A stretch of 64,000 bases of DNA from the NCBI RefSeq assembly GCF_019654915.1, contig NZ_BPET01000016.1, positions 1 to 64,000 of the forward strand, written 5' to 3'. The notes beneath the pieces were generated by a model. That model saw only the letters and a list, made by a program, of their open reading frames with translations, was not told the origin of the DNA and searched no databases. How positions within the stretch are numbered: the stretch's first letter is position 1; each line of letters opens with the position of its first letter. The position numbers were made by a program, and so were the translations under genes. Of the stretch, positions 33,973 through 42,764 are shown piece by piece. The DNA comes from Shewanella sp. MBTL60-007 (GTDB taxonomy: Bacteria; Pseudomonadota; Gammaproteobacteria; Enterobacterales; Shewanellaceae).

Positions 33973-35586
33973 ATGATAGATGCTAATCAAACTAGTATAG
34001 ATAGCCGTCCTATCGTGTGGACGATTGCTGGTTCAGACAGTGGTGGCGGCGCAGGCATACAGGCCGATCTCGCGACCATGTCTGATCTTGAGTGTCATGG
34101 CTGCAGCGTGATCACCGCAGTCACGGCGCAAAGTTCTATCACAGTGTCGTTAGTTGAGTCCGTTTCTGAGAAGATGCTGCTATCTCAGCTCGATACTCTG
34201 GCCGCGGATCTAAAACCTGCTGCAATTAAAATTGGATTGCTTGCACAGCAGTCACAAATTTGTTGCTTAGCTAAGTGGCTTAAGCGGCAGCAACAAATTT
34301 GGATGCAGAAGGGGACATCTGTACCTGTTATCTTAGATCCAGTTATGGTGGCAACCTGCGGCGATCCTTTGGCCATGGGGACTGCGCTGGATTTTAGCCC
34401 CTTTAAAGGTTTGCTGACATTAGTGACCCCTAATGTCAGCGAGTTGCAAATAATGTCTGGCAAAACACTCGACAAGCTTGAGGACTGCATTAGCGCAGCA
34501 AAGCAACTCTCTGTACAACTTGCGACCTCAGTGTTAGCTAAGGGCGGTGATAAAGGCCCGAGCTGGAGTCGTGCTCAGGCTAATGACTTGCTCGTTTGCT
34601 GCGAAGTCGAAGGTATATCAAGTCAACATCAGCACCAAAGTTTTTGGTTATCTAGCCCGCGAATCGATAGCAACAATAGCCATGGTACAGGTTGTACTTT
34701 GTCATCGGCGATTGCCGCCGTGTTGGCTCATGGCTTTGTGCTTAACGATGCTGTTGTGGTGGCCAAAGCCTACGTCAGTGCGGGGCTATTGGCGAGCTAT
34801 CAGCCGGGCAGTGGAGCGGGTTGTTTAGGCAGAACGGCTTGGCCAAGAGAATTACACCTGTTTCCATATATCAAACAAGTCACAGCTCAATGCTCACTGC
34901 CGAGCTCTGCGATTGAAAGCGAGCAAAAGGTGACTGCTAAAATGGCAGGCTTTACGAAGATAGATGAACCTTTGGGCTTGTATCCAGTAGTAGCCGATGT
35001 CGCGCTGCTTGAAGTCTTACTCAAAGCGGGCGCTAAAACCATTCAGCTGCGGATAAAAAACACGAATGAGCCAACGCTTGAAGAGCAGATCATCAAAGCG
35101 GTGGCTCTGGGGCGAGATTATCGAGCGCGAGTGTTTATTAACGATCACTGGCAGCTCGCCATCAAACATCAGGCTTACGGCGTGCATCTAGGCCAAGAAG
35201 ACTTGTTTGATAGCAGTCTAAAGCAGCTTGCTGAAGCTGGCATAGCGCTTGGGTTATCTAGCCATAGCTACTTTGAGATTTTATTGGCAAAACAACACCA
35301 GCCGTCTTATATAGCCTTTGGACATATCTTCCCGACAACCACCAAGCAGATGCCATCTCAGCCTCAGGGGCTTGTAAAGCTAGGGCATTATGTCTCGTTG
35401 ATGAAAGGCGAGCTACCAATAGTGGCTATCGGTGGTATTGATGCGGAGCGCATTAAAAGCGTTAAAGCCACTGGCGTGGATGATATTGCCGTGGTGCGGG
35501 CGTTGACCGAGGCCGAGGATCCCGCAACTGCTTTTAAAACGCTAAATAGCGCATGGCTCGAGGATAATAGTTATGTCACTCAGTGA
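33973..35586 (+). CDS. thiDE: ThiD-ThiE fusion: HMP(-P) kinase / thiamine-phosphate synthase
   Basis: 537 residues. Residues about 12-285 are ThiD (TIAGSDSGGGAGIQADL at the start, NNSHGTGCTLSSAIAA as the ATP/anion-binding block), phosphorylating hydroxymethylpyrimidine phosphate. Residues about 335-530 are ThiE (LRIKN, VFINDHWQLA, GVHLGQEDL, FGHIFPTTTK, VAIGGI), joining the pyrimidine and thiazole phosphates. A linker of about 45 residues separates them. Both active sites look complete. The fusion is known in several proteobacteria. The 3' end overlaps thiF by 14 bases, showing tight coupling. Confidence 0.93.
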   Translation: MIDANQTSIDSRPIVWTIAGSDSGGGAGIQADLATMSDLECHGCSVITAVTAQSSITVSLVESVSEKMLLSQLDTLAADLKPAAIKIGLLAQQSQICCLAKWLKRQQQIWMQKGTSVPVILDPVMVATCGDPLAMGTALDFSPFKGLLTLVTPNVSELQIMSGKTLDKLEDCISAAKQLSVQLATSVLAKGGDKGPSWSRAQANDLLVCCEVEGISSQHQHQSFWLSSPRIDSNNSHGTGCTLSSAIAAVLAHGFVLNDAVVVAKAYVSAGLLASYQPGSGAGCLGRTAWPRELHLFPYIKQVTAQCSLPSSAIESEQKVTAKMAGFTKIDEPLGLYPVVADVALLEVLLKAGAKTIQLRIKNTNEPTLEEQIIKAVALGRDYRARVFINDHWQLAIKHQAYGVHLGQEDLFDSSLKQLAEAGIALGLSSHSYFEILLAKQHQPSYIAFGHIFPTTTKQMPSQPQGLVKLGHYVSLMKGELPIVAIGGIDAERIKSVKATGVDDIAVVRALTEAEDPATAFKTLNSAWLEDNSYVTQ

Positions 35587-36466
35587 TAGCGATTTTATCC
35601 GTTATTCGCGTCAAGTGCTGTTGCCTGAAGTTGGCGAGTCTGGCCAGCTGACCTTTGCCAATTCTCATGTCGTGATTATCGGTGTCGGTGGGTTAGGTAA
35701 CTTAGCAGCACAGCAGCTTGCCGCAGCGGGCATAGGTAGGCTTACCCTTGTAGATGGAGACAGGGTAGAGCTGTCTAACTTACCGAGACAACTGTTATTT
35801 GATGATGCCGACTTAGGACACAACAAGGCTGACGTTGCCGGACGAAAGTTGAATCAGTCCTACCCTCAGACCCAAGTGAATTGGGTTGGGCAATTTCTTA
35901 CAGACGATAATATTGTGGCAGTACTGGGGGATGGTGATAAGCATTATGATCTGCTACTCGATTGCAGCGACAACTTTGCTACCCGCCAGCGAGTTAATCG
36001 GTTTGCGATAGAAAACCAGATCCCATTAGTTTCGGCTTCAGTTGCACATTTTAATGGGCAGTTACTCAGTATTGACCAGCGCCACAAGCCAAATACAGGC
36101 TGTTACCACTGCTTGTTTCCCGCTGATATGTCGGTAAGCCAAAGCTGTCAAACCGTCGGTATTCTTGGGCCTATGGTGGGGGCGCTAGCTTCTATGCAGG
36201 CCCTAGTTGCGCTGCAGCAGTTGATTGGCCATAAACAGGCCGTGGGTAAGCTGTTTAGGTTTGATGGTAAACATTTTAGTTGGCGCGAGGTTAACTTACC
36301 ACGCAATCAGGCCTGTAGCGTCTGCGGCGTTGCTGAAGGCGATAATTCCTCAGAGTTAGGTGACAAGTTGGTGACGGAGCTAGATTTAAATTTAAAGCAA
36401 GCTTCAGTCATAGGTTCTGAGCGCGTGAAAACAGGCTTTCAGTCTGCGGAGAAAGATTATGTATAA
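35573..36466 (+). CDS. thiF: ThiS adenylyltransferase ThiF (E1-like)
   Basis: 297 residues. It activates the C-terminal glycine of ThiS with ATP for sulfur transfer. The dinucleotide motif GVGGLGNLAAQ lies near residue 38; the DGDRVELSNLPRQ region and DCSDNFATRQRVN follow as in MoeB/ThiF proteins. Four cysteines in two pairs (CYHC and CSVC) form the structural zinc site; SQSCQT holds the candidate sulfur-relay cysteine. The C-terminal about 35 residues extend beyond the usual end and are poorly conserved. Overlaps both neighbours (14 bases with thiDE, 8 with thiS). Confidence 0.93.
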   Translation: MSLSDSDFIRYSRQVLLPEVGESGQLTFANSHVVIIGVGGLGNLAAQQLAAAGIGRLTLVDGDRVELSNLPRQLLFDDADLGHNKADVAGRKLNQSYPQTQVNWVGQFLTDDNIVAVLGDGDKHYDLLLDCSDNFATRQRVNRFAIENQIPLVSASVAHFNGQLLSIDQRHKPNTGCYHCLFPADMSVSQSCQTVGILGPMVGALASMQALVALQQLIGHKQAVGKLFRFDGKHFSWREVNLPRNQACSVCGVAEGDNSSELGDKLVTELDLNLKQASVIGSERVKTGFQSAEKDYV

Positions 36467-36692
36467 AGGAAATGACAGTATCTCAATCATTGTAAATGAT
36501 GAGGTAAAACAGGTTGCGGTCAACGTGACGCTGCAAAGCGTGATTGAAGTATATTGCGAGATCCGTGGCGTCGATATGAGTGCTATTGCGGCAGCGCTAA
36601 ATGGTGATGTTATCACACGCAGTCGATGGCAGAGCCAAGTTTGTCAAGCTAACGATAAACTAGAACTCTTCTCAGTTGTTGCGGGAGGCTAA
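36459..36692 (+). CDS. thiS: Sulfur carrier protein ThiS
   Basis: 77 residues, a ubiquitin-like carrier ending in SVVAGG; the terminal Gly-Gly is adenylated by ThiF and becomes the thiocarboxylate that donates sulfur for the thiazole. About ten residues longer at the N-terminus than the typical 66-residue form. Overlaps thiF by 8 bases; thiG follows after one base. Confidence 0.95.
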   Translation: MYKGNDSISIIVNDEVKQVAVNVTLQSVIEVYCEIRGVDMSAIAAALNGDVITRSRWQSQVCQANDKLELFSVVAGG

Positions 36693-36693
36693 T

Positions 36694-37461
36694 ATGTTAA
36701 CGATTGCCGATCATCAATTTCAATCAAGGTTATTCACTGGCACAGGCAAATTTGCAACGGCTCAGAATATGTTAGCTGCGGTGGCCGCTTCAGAGTCTCA
36801 ATTAGTGACCTTGGCGGTAAAAAGGCTGGATCTGAATACCGGCAGTGACAATATTCTTAAGCCTTTGCTTGAGAGCGGGGTTAAATTGCTGCCTAACACT
36901 GCGGGAGCGCGTAACGTCAAGGAGGCGTTATTCGCGGCTCATCTTTCACGAGAAATGTTAGGTACTAACTGGGTTAAACTCGAGATCCACCCCGATCCTA
37001 AGTACCTGATGCCCGATCCCATCGAAACCTTAGAAGCGGCGCGCATTTTATGTGAGCAAGGCTATGTGGTCTTGCCCTATGTTCATGCCGACCCTGTGCT
37101 GTGCCGCAGACTCGAAGAGGTTGGCTGCGCAGCTGTGATGCCATTAGGCAGTCCTATTGGGTCTAATCAGGGGCTAGCGAGTGAACCTTTCTTAAAGATT
37201 ATCATTGAGCAGGCCAAGGTGCCTGTGATTGTCGATGCGGGTATTGGCGCGCCATCTCAGGCAACCCATGCCATGGAACTCGGTGCCGATGCCGTGCTGG
37301 TTAATACTGCTATCGCTAGCAGTCGCGATCCCGTGGCAATGGGGCGCTGTTTTGCGCAAGCCGTTAGCACAGGACGACAGGCATATATTGCAGGATTGGG
37401 GGCTGTGAGTCATCAAGCTCACAATACTAGTCCTCTTACGGGTTTTTTAAATGATGCGTAG
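36694..37461 (+). CDS. thiG: Thiazole synthase ThiG
   Basis: 255 residues, a TIM-barrel enzyme that condenses deoxyxylulose phosphate, ThiS thiocarboxylate and dehydroglycine to the thiazole phosphate. [11 protein letters not shown] near the start, [15 protein letters not shown] in the middle (with the Schiff-base lysine), [11 protein letters not shown] and [15 protein letters not shown] as phosphate-binding loops are all intact. Start ATG 36694 has GGAGG 6 bases upstream, which itself sits at the Gly-Gly codons ending thiS. An upstream in-frame start at 36676 would overlap thiS and is rejected. Confidence 0.96.
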   Translation: MLTIADHQFQSRLFTGTGKFATAQNMLAAVAASESQLVTLAVKRLDLNTGSDNILKPLLESGVKLLPNTAGARNVKEALFAAHLSREMLGTNWVKLEIHPDPKYLMPDPIETLEAARILCEQGYVVLPYVHADPVLCRRLEEVGCAAVMPLGSPIGSNQGLASEPFLKIIIEQAKVPVIVDAGIGAPSQATHAMELGADAVLVNTAIASSRDPVAMGRCFAQAVSTGRQAYIAGLGAVSHQAHNTSPLTGFLNDA

Positions 37462-37485
37462 TTATTTAGCCTTGAAGGAGTGGTT

Positions 37486-38592
37486 ATGAGCTTTGTCGAT
37501 GTTTTTCAAAAGCTGTCACGCTCTGAGCTTAAGCTAAAGCTGTATTCTACTACTGCAGCAGATGTGGATCGGGCATTACAGCACCCCTCGGGTAACTTAG
37601 AGAGTTTGCTCTCGCTACTGTCACCAGCTGCAGAGCCGTATCTTGAAAAGATGGCGCAACAAGCGGTTGCATTAACTCGTCAGCGTTTTGGGGCGAGCAT
37701 AGGCATGTATATCCCTTTATACCTGTCGAATCTCTGCGCCAATGAGTGTGATTATTGCGGCTTTACCATGAGTAATAAAATTAAGCGTAAAACCTTGTCT
37801 TGTGACGATGTTTCTAATGAGATGCGTCAAATTAAGGCGATGGGCTACGATTCAATTCTACTGGTTTCTGGTGAGCATGAGTCTAAAGTGGGTGTTCCGT
37901 ACTTTAAGCAGATCTTACCATTAGTCACTGAGCAGTTTAGTCACGTGGCCATGGAAGTTCAGCCTCTTGAGGAGCAGGATTATCGAGAGTTAGTGGACGC
38001 AGGTCTCGATGCGGTGATGCTGTATCAAGAAACCTATAACCCCATTACATATAGCGAGCACCATACTCGCGGCAAGAAGAGAGATTTTAGCTTTCGACTT
38101 GAGTCTCCCGACAGAGTCGCCAGAGCTGGCGTTGATAAAATAGGTTTAGGGGTGTTACTCGGTCTAGATGATTGGCGTTTAGATGCGCTGTTAATGGGGC
38201 ACCATTTAGATTATTTAGAAAAAACCTATTGGCGCAGCCGCTATAGCATTTCACTGCCAAGACTTAGGCCTTGTACGGGTGGTGTAAGCCCGAAAGTTGA
38301 GCTTACCGATAAAGGTTTAGTGCAGATGATTTGCGCATTTAGGCTGTTTAATCAACAACTGGATATTAGTCTATCGACGCGAGAAAGCCCAAAGCTGAGG
38401 GATAACCTGTTTGCGCTAGGGGTGACAAATGTTAGCGCTGGCAGCTCGACACAGCCTGGTGGCTATGTTGAACCTAAGACTGAGCTGGATCAGTTTGAGA
38501 TAAGTGATGAGCGTGCGCCGCAGGTGGTCGCCCAAGCCTTGCTTAATCGGGGTTTAAATCCTGTATGGAAAGACTGGGAAACGGGTTGGTAG
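37486..38592 (+). CDS. thiH: 2-iminoacetate synthase ThiH (radical SAM)
   Basis: 368 residues. It cleaves tyrosine to give dehydroglycine for ThiG, the anaerobic-type route (aerobes often use ThiO). The radical SAM cysteines are Cys84, 88 and 91 in CANECDYC. Later blocks MEVQPLEEQDY, YQETYNP, GLGVLLGLDDWR and SLPRLRP are typical of ThiH. ATG 37486 follows AAGGAG by five bases; the GTG at 37480 is part of that site. Last gene of the thi operon; a hairpin at 38634 may end the transcript. Confidence 0.96.
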   Translation: MSFVDVFQKLSRSELKLKLYSTTAADVDRALQHPSGNLESLLSLLSPAAEPYLEKMAQQAVALTRQRFGASIGMYIPLYLSNLCANECDYCGFTMSNKIKRKTLSCDDVSNEMRQIKAMGYDSILLVSGEHESKVGVPYFKQILPLVTEQFSHVAMEVQPLEEQDYRELVDAGLDAVMLYQETYNPITYSEHHTRGKKRDFSFRLESPDRVARAGVDKIGLGVLLGLDDWRLDALLMGHHLDYLEKTYWRSRYSISLPRLRPCTGGVSPKVELTDKGLVQMICAFRLFNQQLDISLSTRESPKLRDNLFALGVTNVSAGSSTQPGGYVEPKTELDQFEISDERAPQVVAQALLNRGLNPVWKDWETGW

Positions 38593-38633
38593 TGAGGGAA
38601 GTAAGCGTGCGAGACGTGCTTTATAGGTGTGAA

Positions 38634-38660
38634 TTTACGCTTGCCATGTGCGAGCGTAAA
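38634..38660 (+). terminator. Hairpin after the thi operon
   Basis: TTTACGCT and AGCGTAAA form an 8-bp stem with an 11-base loop, 41 bases after thiH. No T-tract follows, so termination here is uncertain. Confidence 0.4.
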
Positions 38661-38791
38661 TCTAATGCTTGTATCATTAAAAATGGGTAGTAAATAGCAC
38701 GCAAGGACGAATGCGTTTAGCACAAAGCAAGCCCAAATTAATTTGACTCGTTTGCAGCAACTCTCTCCCCTTAACTGGCGTGAAACACCTA

Positions 38792-39154
38792 TTACAGGTA
38801 CTTTTTCAGTATCGCAAAGACTTCCGTTGGGCTGATAGGTTTACTCAAGTAGCCATCGGCGCCCAGCCTGAGTCCAAGACTTTCATCGGACTCCTCTGCA
38901 AGTGCGCTGACGATAATGACAGGCAGCTTGGCGGTTTGTGGATCTTGTTTCAGATCTTTAAGGACCTGATAGCCGTTTTTCCCAGGCATCATGATATCTA
39001 AGAAGATAACGTTTGGGCGCTGGATGTTGGCAATATCAATCACATCATCACCGGAGTTAACCGTGGTAACTTGGTAGTCATCGCCTAAAATTGATAGTAA
39101 GAGACTTGAACAGATAGGGTCATCATCTACGACCAGTATTTTTGCTTTTTCCAT
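38792..39154 (-). CDS. Stand-alone CheY-like receiver protein
   Basis: 120 residues, a complete REC domain with no output domain. Acidic pocket Asp10-12 (VVDDDP), phosphoacceptor Asp53 (FLDIMMPG), switch serine in VIIVSAL (about residue 83) and lysine in LSKPIS (about 105) are all present, so phosphorylation should be possible. No histidine kinase is adjacent; it may be served by a hybrid kinase elsewhere and act on a protein partner. Neighbouring genes are unrelated on the other strand. Confidence 0.9.
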   Translation of the reverse strand: MEKAKILVVDDDPICSSLLLSILGDDYQVTTVNSGDDVIDIANIQRPNVIFLDIMMPGKNGYQVLKDLKQDPQTAKLPVIIVSALAEESDESLGLRLGADGYLSKPISPTEVFAILKKYL

Positions 39155-39377
39155 TCAAATTATCCTCTTATGCTCACCTATAACTAGGATCTCACGTTTA
39201 TTCAACAAGTCTATCATTATGCTCGGGTATTGGCTAATTTTAACATTCTTGTACATACGAGGGTTGCTCAAAATTACCACACTTTAAAGAGCGGAAAGAT
39301 GGGGCAGCGTGGCTGTACTTTGTATAATTTTTAGATAATAATTGAGTGAATAAGTTCCCATTTATAAGAGCGCTACT

Positions 39378-39626
39378 ATGCAGATCCCACCGAGTATTAT
39401 CTCTGGCCAAAATGGTTTTCAGTCTGCCCAGTCAGACTTAACTCAAGCCACGGTTGATGTTGCTGGATCAAGCCAATCAGCATCTGGTACAACGATGGTT
39501 TCAAGTGGTAGCACCACAGAGCCATTAGTTGATGCAAGTCAAGCAGGCTTGCATGCTCAGGCCTCTGCAGAGGTGATACAAACCTCCTCAGATACGCTTG
39601 GAACCCTGATCAACATAAAGGTTTAA
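39378..39626 (+). CDS. Small Ser/Thr/Gln-rich protein, unknown function
   Basis: 82 residues of low complexity (about 40% Ser, Thr, Ala and Gln), no cysteine, no signal peptide or membrane helix. The opening MQIPPSIISGQNGFQSAQSD is suggestive of small proteins associated with flagellar or chemotaxis loci, but I cannot name a family. A clear terminator follows, supporting a real transcription unit. Upstream no strong ribosome binding site is seen (GCGCTACT precedes the ATG). Confidence 0.5.
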   Translation: MQIPPSIISGQNGFQSAQSDLTQATVDVAGSSQSASGTTMVSSGSTTEPLVDASQAGLHAQASAEVIQTSSDTLGTLINIKV

Positions 39627-39659
39627 AGCCTTCAAGCTTGAGCTTGGATTTATCTTGTT

Positions 39660-39688
39660 GTAAAAACGCTCTACTTGAGCGTTTTTAC
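39660..39688 (+). terminator. Intrinsic terminator
   Basis: GTAAAAACGCTC and GAGCGTTTTTAC form a 12-bp stem with a five-base loop; the T-run lies within the right arm. Found 33 bases after the small Ser/Thr-rich gene. Confidence 0.8.
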
Positions 39689-39885
39689 TATCTGGCGTTT
39701 AAACTTTCTTGTTGTTTATACTCTTAAATTTAAGCAAGAGCCTAAGTATTCATTTATCGTAAACTAGGTATGATTTCTAAACCTGTTAGCTTTATTCTCT
39801 ATGCAAGCAGTTTATATATAAGCTTGGACGTTACTAACATGAGTAACCTTAAAATGGAATATTTGAGAAGATTAGATGGTGAATC

Positions 39886-41256
39886 ATGGTTGTCAAAATA
39901 AAGACAAAAGTATATTTACTGTTTGCCAGCCTTATGCTTATAGGAATTTTGAATTTTTTTTTACTCACAGAAGTAGAAAAAATTTCTGAACAAGATTATG
40001 AATTAGTCCTTCATACACACACTGTTATTAGACATGGTGAAGAGTTATTGGGTCAGGTGCGCGATGCTGAAACTGGACAGAGAGGCTATCTGTTAACAGG
40101 CGACCAAAAATACCTAGATCCTTTTTTTTCTGGTGTAAAAAACAGCGAGAATGAATTAAGTACACTCATGTATCTGACAATGGATAATCAAAGTCAGCAA
40201 CAACGGCTATTAAGAATAGATAAGCTAGTAAAAGAAAAGATCTTGGAGCTGAATAGCACTATCGAGCTTTATAAGCTCGGTAAAATAGATAAATCGATAA
40301 AATTGGTTACCAGTAACTATGGCAAGACTCTCATGGATGAGATCCGAATTGAGATGAGCGACTTTCAAAATGAAGAGCAAAGTCTTCTGCAAAAGCGCAG
40401 AAAAATATACTCCGATAGGCGAGTTGCGATTCATTATACATTTATGCTGGAGTCACTCGTTTTTATTCTCTCGCTTATTATTATCCTCTGGTATGTAAAC
40501 AGAAGCATGCTAGCCCCACTTTCAAAATTGACAGAGTCGGCCAGAAGTTATCGCTTTAATGAGGACTTTAACCCTGTTCATATATCCGGTGAAGATGAGA
40601 TTAGTGAGCTTGGAGCTGCTTTTAATCTAATGGGAGAGAGAGTCACTCAATCAAGAGATGCGCTAGTGGATGATAATCAGAAAACTCTTACTAAGCTTGA
40701 CGATGCGCTTTATGAGGCGACGACGGACACTCTAACGGGATTGAAAAATCGTCGATTTTTGCTTGAAGAAGCTAAGCTGCAAATAGCAGCTTGCCAACGT
40801 TATAAACATGACCTAAGTATTATTATGCTTGATGTCGATCATTTTAAGCGTATTAACGATAACTATGGACACGCTTCTGGTGATGAGGTTTTAAGGATCT
40901 TAGGACACTATGTTAGAGATAATATACGCTCGTCAGACTTGGGGATTCGCTATGGCGGAGAGGAATTTCTCATCCTCTTGCCATACACCTCACTTGAAAG
41001 TGCAGTTATGATGGCGGAGGACTTAAGAAAGACTGTCGAGTCTATGGTATTTAATGTGCTTGATGGTCACTCGATAACAATTAGCCTAGGTGTAGCCCAG
41101 TTAAAAAAGGATGAAAAGGCACTCGATACGTTAATTATGCGTGCTGATAAGGCCTTGTACCAATCTAAAGGTTGCGGTCGAAACCGAGTCACAGTTTCGG
41201 AACATGATGAGCTGAGCTCTGTGAGGAGTATAGTCGCAGATGAGTTTCAAATTTGA
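39886..41256 (+). CDS. CHASE3-HAMP-GGDEF diguanylate cyclase
   Basis: 456 residues, inner-membrane c-di-GMP synthase. Membrane helix 1 (about 7-26), periplasmic CHASE3 domain (about 30-180) with its conserved RDAETGQRGYLLTGD, membrane helix 2 (about 188-206), HAMP (about 207-262), then GGDEF domain (about 280-440). The catalytic motif reads GGEEF at residues 357-361, an active variant, with the I-site RSSD five residues before it. CHASE3 senses an unknown extracytoplasmic signal. The 3' end overlaps the next small gene by 17 bases, so the two are translated from one mRNA. Confidence 0.92.
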   Translation: MVVKIKTKVYLLFASLMLIGILNFFLLTEVEKISEQDYELVLHTHTVIRHGEELLGQVRDAETGQRGYLLTGDQKYLDPFFSGVKNSENELSTLMYLTMDNQSQQQRLLRIDKLVKEKILELNSTIELYKLGKIDKSIKLVTSNYGKTLMDEIRIEMSDFQNEEQSLLQKRRKIYSDRRVAIHYTFMLESLVFILSLIIILWYVNRSMLAPLSKLTESARSYRFNEDFNPVHISGEDEISELGAAFNLMGERVTQSRDALVDDNQKTLTKLDDALYEATTDTLTGLKNRRFLLEEAKLQIAACQRYKHDLSIIMLDVDHFKRINDNYGHASGDEVLRILGHYVRDNIRSSDLGIRYGGEEFLILLPYTSLESAVMMAEDLRKTVESMVFNVLDGHSITISLGVAQLKKDEKALDTLIMRADKALYQSKGCGRNRVTVSEHDELSSVRSIVADEFQI

Positions 41257-41461
41257 TGTTTTTGGAAAACTAATGTTTGTTGAGCGTATAAATAATGAAT
41301 GGTTGCTCTTTCATGTTTCCGTCAGTGGTATGCGTTCCAGAGTCTATGACGTTGTCATTCCATCTGAACTAAAACATGATGAACTTGCTGTTTATCTTGA
41401 TGATATTTTCCACGAGCAATCAAGCAATAATTACCCATCAGTAAGGGCTTTGAGCGAGTAA
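41240..41461 (+). CDS. Small conserved-looking protein overlapping the cyclase gene
   Basis: 73 residues, soluble, no cysteine. The pattern FKFDVFGKLMFVER...WLLFHV...DVVIPSEL...ELAVYLDDIFHE...YPSVRALSE resembles a family of about 70-residue uncharacterised proteins I have met in proteobacteria (VIP and DIxHE motifs conserved), but I cannot fix the name. It starts inside the last codons of the CHASE3-GGDEF gene, with AGATG at its start and GTCGCAG upstream, so expression is tied to the cyclase and a functional link is possible. Confidence 0.65.
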   Translation: MSFKFDVFGKLMFVERINNEWLLFHVSVSGMRSRVYDVVIPSELKHDELAVYLDDIFHEQSSNNYPSVRALSE

Positions 41462-41639
41462 GCTTTTGCGACATTCTATTTAGAGCAGCTGTACCTATTT
41501 ATAGCGGTATCTATTGACTGTTGTGACGAAGGGGAAATATCTGATTATTTACGTAAAAATATTAGTCAATGAATCGTTAAAACTTACTGGTTTACTATAA
41601 GTAATCTAAGTATTAAGTCTCTAGCTATTTAATGGATAA

Positions 41640-41669
41640 GCAAACAAGAGGCCTATTTTAAGGCCTCTT
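41640..41669 (-). terminator. Terminator of the minus-strand envelope cluster
   Basis: On the minus strand AAGAGGCCT and AGGCCTCTT form a 9-bp stem with a six-base loop, followed by TGTTTGCTT. It lies 10 bases past the DUF3541 gene stop. Confidence 0.7.
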
Positions 41670-41678
41670 CAAGATGGG

Positions 41679-42764
41679 TTAGTTTTTGATTGGCGTGACC
41701 TGCTTAGGCAAGTATTTTTTCGTTGCCTTAAGCTCTGATAGGTAAGGGCCTTTGTGTAGCTTATCTGGCCAATCTAATAACATCATAGCCAATACATTAC
41801 GGTGCTCACCGATAACTAAGTCAGGGTTACCTCGCGGAGACGGAATTATCTGCTCTTTGGTGTCGAAGGCATTAATTATGTGTTGCTGTGTTTTTTTCAC
41901 CACAGGGTGATCAGCTTTGCCCGCAAGCAAGAAGCTTATTCCCACTTCGGCAATAATATCGTCTGTAGCGTCTTCTAGAATGCGGTCAATGTTGTGCTCG
42001 AAATGATCCAAAATCCAAGCAAACTCTTTGGCATCGACATTATGCTGGTAGTATTCGCTGGCAGCGAAGATAAAGTGAGTCATGCCGTATAGCTTGTTGC
42101 GGTACTGTTTTTTATTGAGTTTATTATCTTTACTGTCTGGGTAGACTTCGATAAAGGCTTGCTTGTAATCTGCGAGGTAATCCCCTACGCCAATCTGCTT
42201 TGCCCAGTATACGTAGTTCACTAGTTGAGCCGCCCAAGTCTCTATCATGGCTTTATCGGTTAGCCCGGTTTTTAAGTCGGCACTCTTCAGTGCGGCGGTT
42301 AGCTTGTCGTGACAGGGCCCTTTAAATCCGAACTCATTGATTCGGCTAGAGAATCGTAGTAGTACATCTGTGTAGAAGATAAACTCAGGAAAGGGCTGTA
42401 GTGCCTTCTTACGTGCTTTAGCGCGGGGGCCTTTGCCAAGTACTGAGATCGCTTGTTCGGCTTGGTCGCTAATAAAGCCGGGCTTATCGAGATTACAGGC
42501 GTAGAAAGCTTGCGATTCGGTAACCGCATAAAGATCGACAAGTGCTGCGTTGGCATACTTACTATCACCAGTCATACGGTATTGGCGTATGCCGTAATGC
42601 CCTTGTACGCGAGGGGGAAGTTCAAATAGATGTTCTTCTAGATTGTTTTTGATCCCTTGATACACTTGGGCTTTTGATGACTCTGTGACAGCAAGGTCCG
42701 CGGCAAAGCTATTTGCGCAAAAGAGTACAGCGGCGAGGGTGCTGATCTTGATGATTGAAGGCAT
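41679..42764 (-). CDS. DUF3541-domain periplasmic protein
   Basis: 361 residues from ATG 42764, which has AAAGGA eight bases upstream; the longer frame to 42791 lacks one. A signal peptide (STLAAVLFCANSFAA, cleavage near residue 21) leads to an all-helical domain with motifs such as HYGIRQYRMTGD, KLYGMTHFIFAASEYYQ and EVGISFLLAG, matching the DUF3541 family known mainly from Shewanella and Vibrio. The helical repeats resemble an alpha/alpha toroid, which would be compatible with sugar or peptide processing, but no catalytic residues are identifiable. It overlaps the upstream M3-like gene by 56 bases and ends the envelope cluster. Confidence 0.75.
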   Translation of the reverse strand: MPSIIKISTLAAVLFCANSFAADLAVTESSKAQVYQGIKNNLEEHLFELPPRVQGHYGIRQYRMTGDSKYANAALVDLYAVTESQAFYACNLDKPGFISDQAEQAISVLGKGPRAKARKKALQPFPEFIFYTDVLLRFSSRINEFGFKGPCHDKLTAALKSADLKTGLTDKAMIETWAAQLVNYVYWAKQIGVGDYLADYKQAFIEVYPDSKDNKLNKKQYRNKLYGMTHFIFAASEYYQHNVDAKEFAWILDHFEHNIDRILEDATDDIIAEVGISFLLAGKADHPVVKKTQQHIINAFDTKEQIIPSPRGNPDLVIGEHRNVLAMMLLDWPDKLHKGPYLSELKATKKYLPKQVTPIKN

